From: an uncultured Phycisphaerales bacterium
GTDB taxonomy: Bacteria; Planctomycetota; Phycisphaerae; Sedimentisphaerales; Anaerobacaceae
Length of the DNA: 10,373 bases
NCBI GenBank assembly: GCA_937868145.1
Contig: CALMMH010000916.1
Coordinates: 1-10,373, forward strand
Reading direction: 5' to 3'
The first letter of the stretch is position 1. Every line of letters starts with the position of its first letter. Below are positions 1 through 7,036 of this stretch, one piece after another. The notes under the pieces are model-generated. The model made no database searches and was not told where the DNA came from. It was given only the letters and a program-made list of their open reading frames with translations. A program made the position numbers and the translations under genes.

Positions 1-189
1 GACTTCGACGCCCTGCCGCTGCAAGTGCTCGACCAGATCATCCAGAGCCGCTGGGAAGAGGTAAGCGTACGGTTCCTTCTGTCCTGACTCCTCCGCTCGT
101 AACGAACTCGCTGCGCCGCACGCAAACAGCAGGCAGAACCCGGCCAGTTGCAGCTTCGGTGACCAACGCGGACCTCTCATTCGTTCCAT
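1..189 (-). CDS. Exported protein of unknown family, 5' part only
   Basis: The first 63 codons of a gene that continues past the left edge are open throughout. The start is ATG at 189, preceded by an AGGAAAGG site (200-207). A second ATG three codons in is an alternative. The N-terminus looks like a signal peptide: a basic stretch (MERMRGPRW), a hydrophobic core (LAGFCLLFACGAA, about residues 16-28) and a likely cleavage near SLRA|EE at about residue 34. The product is therefore probably periplasmic or secreted. The mature part begins with EPYAYLFPAALDDLVEHLQR. That stretch faintly recalls a segment of M14 carboxypeptidases, but nothing catalytic lies inside the window, so no function is assigned. 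It begins 44 bp after the alcohol dehydrogenase stop on the same strand with no terminator between, so co-transcription is likely. Confidence 0.7.
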   Translation of the reverse strand, partial: MERMRGPRWSPKLQLAGFCLLFACGAASSLRAEESGQKEPYAYLFPAALDDLVEHLQRQGVEV

Positions 190-233
190 CCCGTAATCGC
201 CTTTCCTGAGTCTGACCACAGCACCCGTTCTCG

Positions 234-1277
234 TCAGAATCGGTCGATGACCGTGATTCCGACCGAGCCGAATTGTCCCATCTTCTCCAACCGCTCAGGA
301 GCCTCTTCCAGCGGAACCGTCCTGCCGATCAGGGCCCGCGGGTCCAGCCTCCCGTCGGCGATCATCGCCAGCATCTCGCCATATCGGCTCGCCTGCATGC
401 CGTGACTGCCGCAGATCTCGAGTTCCCAACCGATCACGCGGTGCATCGGAAGGCGAGGGAGGTAGTCGTCACCCGCCAGCAGGCCGACCTGGACGTGACG
501 ACCCTGCTTTCGCAGACAGAGGATCGAATTGTCGCACGTGACGGCGCTGCCGAGAGCGTCGACCGACACATCCGCACCGCCTCCGGTCGCTTCTCGAATC
601 GCGCCGGCGACGTCTGCGTTCTCCCTGCCGTTGACCGCAACCGCCGCTCCGAGCTTCTTCGCAAGCTCCAGGATCTTCGGATCGATGTCCACCGCGATCA
701 CGCGAGCCCCCAGAGCCTGGGCAATCATGATCGCCGACAGCCCGACGCCACCGCAGCCGTGAGCCGCAACCCACTGGCCCGCCGTGACCCGCCCTTGCGC
801 GACGATGGCTCGAAACGACGTGCTGAACCGGCATCCGAGGCTGGCCGCGGTCACGAAGTCGATCGCTTCAGGCAGGCGGACCAGATTCGCATCGGCGTAT
901 CGGATCGCAACGTGTTGGGCGAAGGAACCCCAGGCCGTGAAGCCGGGCTGGAACTGGTGATCGCAGATCTGATGATTTCCCGAGCGGCATTGGGGACACG
1001 TACCGCATCCGCACACGAACGGGAGCGTAACTCGATCCCCCCGCTTCCACCGGACAACGTCCCGGCCGACCTCTTCGACAACACCCGCCAGCTCGTGCCC
1101 AGGCACATGTGGCAGAGTCGCGATGTCCGGATCGTGGCCGAGCCAGCCGTGCCAGTCGCTGCGACAAATCCCGCTGGCCGCGACGCGAATGACGACGCCG
1201 TCGTCGGTCGGCGCCGGATCGGCGACCTGCGCGACCTTCAAGGGGCCGCCGAACGTCTCAAACACCACCGCTTTCAT
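234..1277 (-). CDS. Zinc-dependent medium-chain alcohol dehydrogenase
   Basis: A 347-residue cytosolic MDR-family dehydrogenase, the usual length for the family, predicted to oxidise an alcohol to an aldehyde or the reverse. The catalytic zinc site is visible as Cys38 (GICRSDWHGW), His61-Glu62 (PGHE) and Cys149 (SLGCRFST). The structural zinc lobe has Cys91, Cys94, Cys97 and Cys105. The Rossmann glycine motif GCGGVG is at 174-179, and Asp197 at the end of the second Rossmann strand (VIAVDID) points to NAD rather than NADP. The start is supported by a GGAG site at 1285-1288, 7 nt upstream of the ATG. The sequence matches the subgroup annotated as zinc-dependent alcohol dehydrogenase family protein. 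The substrate cannot be read from the sequence. It probably heads a transcript that continues into the exported-protein gene at 189. Confidence 0.95.
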   Translation of the reverse strand: MKAVVFETFGGPLKVAQVADPAPTDDGVVIRVAASGICRSDWHGWLGHDPDIATLPHVPGHELAGVVEEVGRDVVRWKRGDRVTLPFVCGCGTCPQCRSGNHQICDHQFQPGFTAWGSFAQHVAIRYADANLVRLPEAIDFVTAASLGCRFSTSFRAIVAQGRVTAGQWVAAHGCGGVGLSAIMIAQALGARVIAVDIDPKILELAKKLGAAVAVNGRENADVAGAIREATGGGADVSVDALGSAVTCDNSILCLRKQGRHVQVGLLAGDDYLPRLPMHRVIGWELEICGSHGMQASRYGEMLAMIADGRLDPRALIGRTVPLEEAPERLEKMGQFGSVGITVIDRF

Positions 1278-1325
1278 GCCGGAACTCCATGCTGCAACAT
1301 CGTTCGATGACTACGGGAGTTCCCA

Positions 1326-1355
1326 ACGGTAAACGGAAGGCCCCTGCGTTGTCAA
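1326..1355 (-). promoter_or_regulatory. Candidate sigma-70 promoter for the alcohol dehydrogenase
   Basis: On the minus strand a perfect -35 TTGACA (1355-1350) is followed after 18 nt by a weak -10 TACCGT (1331-1326). It lies about 50 bp upstream of the ATG at 1277. The -35 match is strong but the -10 keeps only three consensus positions, so this is a candidate. Nothing else in the 227-bp gap (1278-1504) stood out, and no convincing terminator for the response regulator was seen there. Confidence 0.45.
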
Positions 1356-1504
1356 GCTTTCTGGCGTGTCCTATCCCGACGCAGACAACAAAGGAAGATG
1401 CGGCCCCGGGACGTGCGATGGTTGCGATGATTGGCTGAGACACGATCGCGAGAAATGAATCAGATTGTCGTTAGCCGCCGGAGATTCCCCAGGGGCGTCT
1501 CGGA

Positions 1505-2134
1505 TCAACCTTCCCCCTCTGCCTTCCATCCGCTCTTGGACAAGAGACAAACAAGTCTCACCATGGACTCGGCACCGACCTTACGCATGATGTTGGCCCG
1601 GTGGAATTCGACCGTCTTGACCGCGATGCCAAACTGATAGGCCATCTGTTTGTTCGTCTTGCCGGCAATGATCTCCGTAAGCACCTCGCGTTCTCTCACC
1701 GACAGTTCGTTGAAGCGAACCGCCGCCGCCTGTCGTTCACATTCCTCCCGGCGTCTACGGAGATCCCATGCAATGGCCGCGTGCGTCTGGTCCAGGAGGT
1801 ACTGTTCGCTGCACGATTTCTCCAGGAAATGGAACGCTCCTTCCCGCATGACCTGGACTGCCATGGGGACATCCCCGTGCTCCGTGTAGAAAATCACGGG
1901 AATCCAGCTTCCTTCCTTCCGTAGCCGCCGGAAGAGTTCGAGCCCGCTCATTCCTCGCATTCGCACCTCCAGAATCAGACACCCCGGCCGCGAGGGGTCG
2001 TGGCGTTCGACGAATTCCTGCGTGGTTGCGTAGACCTCCACATGAAGCCGAACCGATTCCAGAAGCCGACTCAACGCCCGTTGGATCTCCATGTCGTGAT
2101 CGACAATGAATACCGTGGGCTCCAACATATTCAT
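1505..2134 (-). CDS. FixJ/NarL-type response regulator with altered phosphorylation site
   Basis: A 209-residue two-domain regulator. Residues about 6-122 form a receiver domain. Residues about 141-200 form a LuxR-type helix-turn-helix with the typical LSVREREVL, GKTNKQMA and KTVEFHRANIMRKV blocks, so it should bind DNA and control transcription. The receiver deviates at key places. The position of the phosphoacceptor Asp (usually LDVRMPGMSG) reads LEVRMRGMSG, giving Glu56. The acidic pair reads D12-H13-D14 instead of Asp-Asp. Thr84 (FYTEHGD) and Lys106 (LEKS) remain, but the Pro after the lysine is Ser. Family knowledge says Asp-to-Glu can mimic phosphorylation; constitutive activity here is inference. 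The start at 2134 is chosen because AGGAG sits 8 nt upstream; the open frame to 2209 lacks such support. No partner histidine kinase is in view. It is divergent from gloB. Confidence 0.93.
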   Translation of the reverse strand: MNMLEPTVFIVDHDMEIQRALSRLLESVRLHVEVYATTQEFVERHDPSRPGCLILEVRMRGMSGLELFRRLRKEGSWIPVIFYTEHGDVPMAVQVMREGAFHFLEKSCSEQYLLDQTHAAIAWDLRRRREECERQAAAVRFNELSVREREVLTEIIAGKTNKQMAYQFGIAVKTVEFHRANIMRKVGAESMVRLVCLLSKSGWKAEGEG

Positions 2135-2142
2135 CACACAAT

Positions 2143-2147
2143 CTCCT
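2143..2147 (-). promoter_or_regulatory. Ribosome binding site that fixes the regulator start
   Basis: AGGAG on the minus strand lies 8 nt before the ATG at 2134. It favours this start over the in-frame upstream ATG at 2209, whose extra 25 residues do not resemble any receiver N-terminus. Confidence 0.75.
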
Positions 2148-2305
2148 ATCTCAGGTCGCCAGACCCAGTGAAGACAATCCGACAGCCGTGGGGGTTGCCA
2201 AGGTGACACACTCGCCAGTCCGCCTAAGTGATCCGCTGCTCTACCCTGGGTCTTCTGTCTGGATCGTCATCTGGGAAACAGCACTTGACGCGAAAAGATC
2301 GCAAA

Positions 2306-2319
2306 TAAACCGGGGTTTA
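2306..2319. repeat. Inverted repeat TAAACC-GG-GGTTTA
   Basis: A 14-bp dyad with perfect 6-bp arms around a 2-bp centre, in the middle of the divergent gap. Its size and position would suit an operator for a dimeric regulator, possibly the neighbouring LuxR-type protein. That link is inference. Confidence 0.4.
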
Positions 2320-2373
2320 CCCGAGGCTGTGCAGAAAGCGTTCCGATGTCTTATTGTGTCAACTTCTTTGAAT

Positions 2374-2388
2374 ATTGTGAAGAACAAT
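2374..2388. repeat. Inverted repeat ATTGT-N5-ACAAT
   Basis: A perfect 5-bp-arm dyad in the AT-rich part of the gap; another TATTGTG copy lies at about 2352-2358. This could be an operator half-site arrangement or chance in AT-rich sequence. Confidence 0.3.
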
Positions 2389-2391
2389 TTG

Positions 2392-2419
2392 CGGCCATCT
2401 TCGTTCTTTGTCGGCCATC
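2392..2419. repeat. Direct repeat CGGCCATC, 20-bp period
   Basis: The octamer CGGCCATC occurs at 2392-2399 and again at 2412-2419, so the copies are about two helical turns apart and lie just upstream of the candidate gloB promoter. This phasing is the kind used by activator sites, but two copies of an 8-mer are weak evidence alone. Confidence 0.3.
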
Positions 2420-2431
2420 CGAACAGCGGAC

Positions 2432-2460
2432 TTGACGACCGCCGCCCTGCCCCATAAGCT
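2432..2460 (+). promoter_or_regulatory. Weak candidate promoter for gloB
   Basis: TTGACG (2432-2437; 5 of 6 matches to the -35 consensus) is followed at a 17-nt spacing by TAAGCT (2455-2460; 3 of 6). CATAAG at 2453 is an alternative -10 with a shorter spacer. It would leave a leader of roughly 70 nt before the ATG at 2536. Confidence 0.3.
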
Positions 2461-2535
2461 CTGCAATGATGGATGCAGACGGGCCGTGCAGAGACCTCTT
2501 GGACCGCTTTCGAGCGGTTCAAAAGGAAGCAACCG

Positions 2536-3309
2536 ATGATGAACGTGATTGTGATTCCCGTTTTGGGCGACAACTTCGCATACTTGCACGTGTTCGAAGG
2601 CAATCGCGCATTCGCAGTCGACCCGGGCGACGCTTCCGTCGTGCTGCGGACGCTGGCCGAGCACGGGCTTTCTCTTGCGGCCGTCCTGCTGACGCACCAT
2701 CATTGGGATCACGTCGGCGGCGCCGCGGAACTGCGATCCCAGACACATTGCGAGGTGATCGGCGTCGATCGCAGTCTGATCCCAACCTCCGACCGCACGG
2801 TGAGCGATGGAGACGTGCTGACCTTCGAGGGGATCCAGGCCGCAGTGATAGCCACGCCGGGACATACGAGAACCTCGGTCTGCTACTACGTTCGACCTTC
2901 GGCCGAAGGCGAGCCCGGAATCCTCTATTGCGGCGACACGCTTTTCGTCGGCGGCTGCGGCCGATTGCTCGAATGCGACGCCGCCACGATGTGGCGATCG
3001 CTGCACAAACTCGCAGCTCTGCCGCCGGAGACGCTCATCTACTGCGGCCACGACTACACGCTGGAGAATTATGAGTTCGCGGTCGCAACCGTTCCGGACA
3101 GCCGCCGGTTCCGCGACCGTCTGGCCCAGGTGCAGAAAGCCATCGAATACGGCCAACCGACCGTTCCTTCCACCATCGCCCAGGAACGAGCCGCAAACCT
3201 CTTCCTGCGTGCGGAAGATCCGCATGTCAAAACCGCATTGGGCCTGGCCGACGCCCGACCGGACGAGGTCTTCGCGGAACTGCGCCGCCGCAAGGACGTG
3301 TTCGGTTAG
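2536..3309 (+). CDS. gloB: Hydroxyacylglutathione hydrolase (glyoxalase II)
   Basis: A 257-residue metallo-beta-lactamase-fold enzyme, the usual length for glyoxalase II, which hydrolyses S-D-lactoylglutathione to D-lactate and glutathione in the cytosol as the second step of methylglyoxal detoxification. The metal ligands are complete: His54, His56, Asp58 and His59 in THHHWDHVGG, His110 in TPGHT, Asp134 in YCGDTLF and His172 in YCGHDYT. GCGRLLECDAATM and the C-terminal ERAANLFLR block match the substrate-binding part that separates this family from generic beta-lactamase-fold hydrolases. The start MMNV is chosen because AGGA (2524-2527) lies 8 nt upstream and the family begins just before the first strand; an earlier in-frame ATG at 2473 adds 21 residues that look unlike the family. 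No glyoxalase I is in the window. The gene is monocistronic and converges on the peptidase gene. Confidence 0.93.
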   Translation: MMNVIVIPVLGDNFAYLHVFEGNRAFAVDPGDASVVLRTLAEHGLSLAAVLLTHHHWDHVGGAAELRSQTHCEVIGVDRSLIPTSDRTVSDGDVLTFEGIQAAVIATPGHTRTSVCYYVRPSAEGEPGILYCGDTLFVGGCGRLLECDAATMWRSLHKLAALPPETLIYCGHDYTLENYEFAVATVPDSRRFRDRLAQVQKAIEYGQPTVPSTIAQERAANLFLRAEDPHVKTALGLADARPDEVFAELRRRKDVFG

Positions 3310-3380
3310 GAACTGGACTTCTGCAAAATGGACATTGGGCCTACTTTAGGAAGCCGCACTTCGCCTTCCCTGGCTGCGTG

Positions 3381-5465
3381 TCATTTGAGCTGCATCCAGA
3401 GATAGCAGTAGGTCAACGCCGTTCGCAGAGCCTGGTGCTTGTTGGTGGCCGCCGCGGCGTGACCGCCTTCGAGATTCTCGTAGTAATACACCTTGTGCCC
3501 CATCTCCTCCATCCGGGCGGCCATCTTTCTCGCGTGGCCGGGGTGGACCCGGTCGTCCGCGGTGGACGTGTAGAAGAAGATCCGCGGATACTTGGCCTCG
3601 GCCCGTACGTTGTGATAGGGCGAATACTTGCTGATATAGGCCCATTCCTCCGGGATATCGGGGTTGCCGTATTCCGCCACCCAACTGGCCCCGGCCAGCA
3701 GCTTGTTGTAGCGTTTCATGTCCAGCAGCGGCACCAGGCAGACCACGCCGTTGTACAAATCCGGACGCTGGGTGAGCTCGACGCCCATCAGCAATCCGCC
3801 GTTGGAGCCGCCCATAATGCCCAGGTGTTGCGGCGAGGTGATCTTCCGCTTGATCAGGTCCTCCGCCACGGCGGCGAAGTCGTCGTACGCCCGCTGGCGA
3901 TTCTCCTTCAGAGCCGCCTGATGCCAGGCGGGCCCGAACTCGCCGCCGCCGCGGATGTTCGCCAGAACGTAGACGCCGCCTTGGGTCAGCCAGGCTGCGC
4001 CCGTGGTGGCGGAGTAGCCGGGCAGCATCTCGATCTCGAAACCGCCGTAGCCGTACAGCAGGGTCGGGTGGGTCCCGTCAGCCTTCATCTTCTTGGGCCG
4101 CACGACGAAATACGGGACCTTCGTGCCATCCTTGGAGACGGCCTCGAACTGCTCCGTCACGAGTCCCTTGGCGTTGAAGAAGTGAGGCAGCGACTTGACC
4201 TTTTTCATCTTGCCGCTGTCCGACACATGATAGAGGCTCGTGGGCGTGAGGAAACCCTGATAGCTCAGGAAGTACTGGTTCGATCGCTCGTCCGTCGAGA
4301 CGACGCCCAGCGTGCCGAGCTCGGGAGTATCGACTCTCTCCCCGATCCAGCGGCCGTCCCGAAGACCGAACGCATGCAGCTCGCTCCGAACGTTGTTCAG
4401 CATCAGAACGAGCAGGATGTCGCGCGTGCCGGCGTACGAAACGACGTTGGATCGATCGTTCGGTTCGACGATGACGCTGAACGTACGATCGCCCTGGAGA
4501 TACTTGTCATAGTCGATGCCGATCAGAGCCCCCTGTTTGTAGGTGGTCTGGCCCAGCGTCCAATCGGACTTGAGCCGGACCAGCATCTGGTTTTTGAAAA
4601 AGCCGCCGAAATCGGCGTCGTCGGGGATCTCGATCTTCAGCGGCCGGCCGTCCTCGATGACGTAGGTGTTCGACGTGTAAAAGGTCATGCCCCGGTGGAC
4701 GACGTCGTACCGTCGCTCCGGCGTGTTGATCGTGGCGCATCCGGTCGCAACATCTTTCACATCGCCCTCGAACACCACTTCGGCGCTAGTCAGAGGCGTG
4801 CCCCGTTTCCAGAGCTTGGCGACGCGAGGATAACCCGACTCGGTCAGACTCCCGGCTCCGAAATCCGTCCCCACGTAGATCGCATCCCGCTCCCGCCAGG
4901 AGACGTCGCTCTTGGCTTCGGGGAGGTAGAACCCGTCTTTGACAAACTGTTTGGTGTTGGCGTCGAACTCGCGAACGACGACCGCGTCGCCGCCGCCCCG
5001 CGAGAGTTGCACCAGGAACAGATCGTAATCGGGATACAGGCCGCTGGCCCCCTTGAAGACCCACTGTTCGCCCTCATCGCGGCACAACTGGTCCACGTCG
5101 AGCAGCACCTCCCACTGCGGCGAAGAGCGACGATACTGCTCCAGCGTGGTTCGCCGCCAGAGGCCGCGTTCGTTCTTCTCATCCTGCCAGAAATTGTACA
5201 GATACTCGCCCCGGATCTGCGGGTATGGGATGCGAACGTTCGAGTTGAGGATTTCCAGGGCCTTATCGTACGTCTCCTGGAATCCCGGCCGGCCTTTGAG
5301 GACTTCCAGCGTGGCCTCGTTGCGGGCCTTCACCCACTCGAGGGCCTTCTCGCCCCGAACCTCCTCCAGCCAGAGGTACGGATCGACCGGTTCTTCAGAT
5401 CTCGTCATAGCCGCCTGCGAAAAAAGTATGATTGCCGACAACACACCGACGATACGAACCTTCAT
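3381..5465 (-). CDS. Secreted prolyl oligopeptidase (S9A family)
   Basis: A 694-residue serine peptidase, close to the usual length of about 700, that cleaves short peptides after proline. Residues about 1-23 are a signal peptide (MKVRIVGVLSAIILFSQAA), so it probably acts in the periplasm or outside. The mature protein opens with DPYLWLEEV, typical of the family. Residues about 95-420 are the beta-propeller and about 430-694 the alpha/beta hydrolase domain. The catalytic triad is visible: Ser554 (GGSNGG), Asp637 (STADDRVHPGH) and His669 (EGGHA). The block NIRGGGEFGPAWHQAALKEN is diagnostic. AGGAG 6 nt before the ATG at 5465 decides the start; the open frame to 5588 would overlap the upstream gene and hide the signal peptide. 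It begins 29 bp after the glycoside hydrolase stop, so the two form a likely operon. Confidence 0.95.
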   Translation of the reverse strand: MKVRIVGVLSAIILFSQAAMTRSEEPVDPYLWLEEVRGEKALEWVKARNEATLEVLKGRPGFQETYDKALEILNSNVRIPYPQIRGEYLYNFWQDEKNERGLWRRTTLEQYRRSSPQWEVLLDVDQLCRDEGEQWVFKGASGLYPDYDLFLVQLSRGGGDAVVVREFDANTKQFVKDGFYLPEAKSDVSWRERDAIYVGTDFGAGSLTESGYPRVAKLWKRGTPLTSAEVVFEGDVKDVATGCATINTPERRYDVVHRGMTFYTSNTYVIEDGRPLKIEIPDDADFGGFFKNQMLVRLKSDWTLGQTTYKQGALIGIDYDKYLQGDRTFSVIVEPNDRSNVVSYAGTRDILLVLMLNNVRSELHAFGLRDGRWIGERVDTPELGTLGVVSTDERSNQYFLSYQGFLTPTSLYHVSDSGKMKKVKSLPHFFNAKGLVTEQFEAVSKDGTKVPYFVVRPKKMKADGTHPTLLYGYGGFEIEMLPGYSATTGAAWLTQGGVYVLANIRGGGEFGPAWHQAALKENRQRAYDDFAAVAEDLIKRKITSPQHLGIMGGSNGGLLMGVELTQRPDLYNGVVCLVPLLDMKRYNKLLAGASWVAEYGNPDIPEEWAYISKYSPYHNVRAEAKYPRIFFYTSTADDRVHPGHARKMAARMEEMGHKVYYYENLEGGHAAAATNKHQALRTALTYCYLWMQLK

Positions 5466-5471
5466 ACGCAA

Positions 5472-5476
5472 CTCCT
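5472..5476 (-). promoter_or_regulatory. Ribosome binding site of the oligopeptidase
   Basis: AGGAG on the minus strand lies 6 nt upstream of the ATG at 5465, inside the 29-bp gap after the hydrolase gene. It excludes the longer 5588 start. Confidence 0.75.
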
Positions 5477-5494
5477 GCTTTTGTGGCCTGCAAT

Positions 5495-6961
5495 TCACCG
5501 CTCGATTCTGAACACGATGGAACGAGCAAAGGGCGGCAACGACAGCCGGCCGCCATCGAGTCGGCCGTCGGACCATTCGTCCGCCCACAGGTCATACACT
5601 CGAATTCGCGACGCCCCCGCCGGGAGAAAGTCCGCGGGCACTTCGACCGGCAGATCCGCCAACGGCTCCGGCTGCCTGCCTTCCGCCAGTTCCGTCTGCC
5701 AGGTGTTCTCCTTGTCGCGGCACCAGGCAATCAACGTGCGCCGGCCCGCGAGGGCGTAGATCCGCAAACGCGGGTGCTCGATGCGAACCGGACGAAACCC
5801 TTCCGCCGGGGGATCGAGATCTCGGACGGACTTGGCGAAGCGGCCGAAATGATGCCACAGGTTGTTCTTGGCGACGTAGCTGTCCCAATGCCAGCACTGT
5901 CCCGCCCCGGCCGCTCCCGCGAAGAAAGGCGCAAACAGGACGTCGTGCAGGATGATGCCGGCCCGATCCTGGGCATAGAGCTTGAACGGACCGCTGTGGC
6001 GAGGCTCGACCGCCCCGCTCTCGGCCAGCAGGACCGGCCTGCCCGAATCGAACCCCAGCAGCGTCGTCACCGCATCTGCCGCCAGGACATCCACAGAATC
6101 ATGACAGACCTCCAATGGGGCGCCCAAGTCGAGGTATCGATGCACCTGGGCGACGTCGTTGCCCGGGATAGAGCACAGGGATCGATACAGCTCGATCTTG
6201 TTCCGCTGATCGAAGCTGCCTTGGCTCTGTGTCGCCAGGTTCCTCGGAAATTGAGCGTGCAGAACGTCGAGCATGGTCTGCGTCCATTGCCTCGCCACGC
6301 CGGAATCCTGCCACATCTCGGACGTCCAGAGGTTCTGGACCGCGTCGAATTCGTTCCAGAGCTCCCAGGCAAACACCGTGGGATCGTCGCCGTATCGCCT
6401 GGCGTACCACTCGATTTTCGCCTTGAACTGCTCTTGCGAAGTCGGATTGGCGAAGAAATCGACGATGTCCTTGGCCGGGCCGCCGCGAGAGATATGGTGG
6501 ATGGGCTCAGCCGCCCACGATTGGGCGCCGTCGCCGAGGTGGCGGAAATGCTCCAGAGTCATCTTCACCCGGATATCATGTCGACGGGCGATCGCGAGCA
6601 TGGCGTCGATGCGTCTGGCCTTCTGCTCGTCATATGCGCCGCTTTCGCTGTGCTCGATATCGAAGAATTCGCTGCTCAGCCAGACGCGAACGAAATTGCC
6701 GCCGTTGGCCGCGAGTTGGCCCATCCATTGTCCCATCTGGGCCAAAGCCTGGTCCGGATTGCCGCCGGGCGGATGGACCATATTCAGACCGATGGGAATG
6801 TACGGCCGACCGTCGGACAACTCGAAATACCGAGAATCCCGCGGACTGACGCGAACGTAGGGTTTGTCCGTCGTCTGCCCGTGCACCGTTGCGGCCGAGC
6901 AGACAATCAGGGACAAACAACAGCCGACACTCCCTGCGGCCGACATCCACACGTTCATCAT
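5495..6961 (-). CDS. Secreted GH5-like glycoside hydrolase (clan A TIM barrel)
   Basis: A 488-residue exported protein with a signal peptide (hydrophobic core about residues 7-26, likely cleavage VHG|Q at 28). The middle part has the hallmarks of a clan-A retaining glycosidase: an early arginine strand NFVRVWL, the acid/base Glu204 in WELWNEFDA, His274 and Tyr276 in QVHRYLD, the nucleophile candidate Glu314 in LLAESGA, and a substrate-platform aromatic in CWHWDSY. A beta-rich tail (about 390-488, RIYALAGRRTLIAWC to SIVFRIER) resembles the small beta-sandwich seen at the end of such enzymes. The likely activity is endo-glycosidase on a beta-linked glucan or mannan; the exact substrate is unknown. 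A GGAGG site at 6967-6971 lies 5 nt from the ATG at 6961 and 8 nt from a second ATG at 6958, so either may start. It is the first gene of the pair with the oligopeptidase. Confidence 0.85.
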   Translation of the reverse strand: MMNVWMSAAGSVGCCLSLIVCSAATVHGQTTDKPYVRVSPRDSRYFELSDGRPYIPIGLNMVHPPGGNPDQALAQMGQWMGQLAANGGNFVRVWLSSEFFDIEHSESGAYDEQKARRIDAMLAIARRHDIRVKMTLEHFRHLGDGAQSWAAEPIHHISRGGPAKDIVDFFANPTSQEQFKAKIEWYARRYGDDPTVFAWELWNEFDAVQNLWTSEMWQDSGVARQWTQTMLDVLHAQFPRNLATQSQGSFDQRNKIELYRSLCSIPGNDVAQVHRYLDLGAPLEVCHDSVDVLAADAVTTLLGFDSGRPVLLAESGAVEPRHSGPFKLYAQDRAGIILHDVLFAPFFAGAAGAGQCWHWDSYVAKNNLWHHFGRFAKSVRDLDPPAEGFRPVRIEHPRLRIYALAGRRTLIAWCRDKENTWQTELAEGRQPEPLADLPVEVPADFLPAGASRIRVYDLWADEWSDGRLDGGRLSLPPFARSIVFRIER

Positions 6962-6997
6962 CAGAACCTCCCAGGAATCCCGTGATCATAGTCGCGG

Positions 6998-7026
6998 ATT
7001 GTAGCACAGATGGTCGGTTGGGGAAA
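6998..7026 (-). promoter_or_regulatory. Candidate extended -10 promoter for the hydrolase-peptidase pair
   Basis: On the minus strand TGCTACAAT (7006-6998) is an extended -10 element with five of six matches to TATAAT. A poor -35 (TTTCCC, 7026-7021) sits 17 nt upstream, as tolerated for extended -10 promoters. It falls in the 75-bp gap after the membrane protein gene and would give a leader of about 30 nt, so the pair may be transcribed separately from the gene upstream. Confidence 0.5.
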
Positions 7027-7036
7027 GGTCCTGCGG

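Larger units (their letters stand above)
2135..2535. other. Divergent intergenic region between the regulator and gloB
   Basis: This 401-bp gap contains no convincing gene in any frame; the short open frames across it show no family resemblance. It must hold promoters for both flanking genes. It is locally more AT-rich (about 2300-2410) than the flanking coding sequence and carries two short dyads and one spaced direct repeat, listed separately. A good -35/-10 pair for the regulator on the minus strand was not found. Confidence 0.6.

Noticed and set aside
273..1310. A 345-codon plus-strand open frame opposite the alcohol dehydrogenase
   Set aside because: Its composition is arginine/aspartate-rich antisense translation without motifs, while the minus strand carries a full zinc dehydrogenase.
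1258..1443. Small minus-strand open frame upstream of the dehydrogenase
   Set aside because: It overlaps the dehydrogenase start and the promoter candidate, and shows no motif or ribosome site.
2173..2200. Possible sigma-54 promoter (TTGGCA with a later GGC, minus strand) for the response regulator
   Set aside because: The GG-to-GC spacing is one base too long and the -12 element lacks the TTGC form.
2359..3225. A 288-codon minus-strand open frame opposite gloB
   Set aside because: gloB has every metal ligand and a good ribosome site; the antisense frame has neither motifs nor a site.
3310..3380. Possible bidirectional terminator between gloB and the oligopeptidase gene
   Set aside because: The only hairpin (GGAAG paired with CTTCC around 3351-3373) has a short stem and no T tract on either strand.
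3378..5759. A 793-codon plus-strand open frame opposite the oligopeptidase gene
   Set aside because: It is a mirror of the high-GC minus-strand gene. It has no family motifs, crosses the end of one minus gene and enters the next, and both of these have complete catalytic residues.
5495..6961. Lipoprotein signal for the glycoside hydrolase (LIVC at residues 18-21)
   Set aside because: The residue before Cys is Val, not Gly, Ala or Ser, and a normal signal peptidase I site follows at VHG|Q.
5432..6985. A 517-codon plus-strand open frame opposite the glycoside hydrolase
   Set aside because: It is antisense to a gene with a signal peptide, a ribosome site and catalytic residues, and has no recognisable domain of its own.
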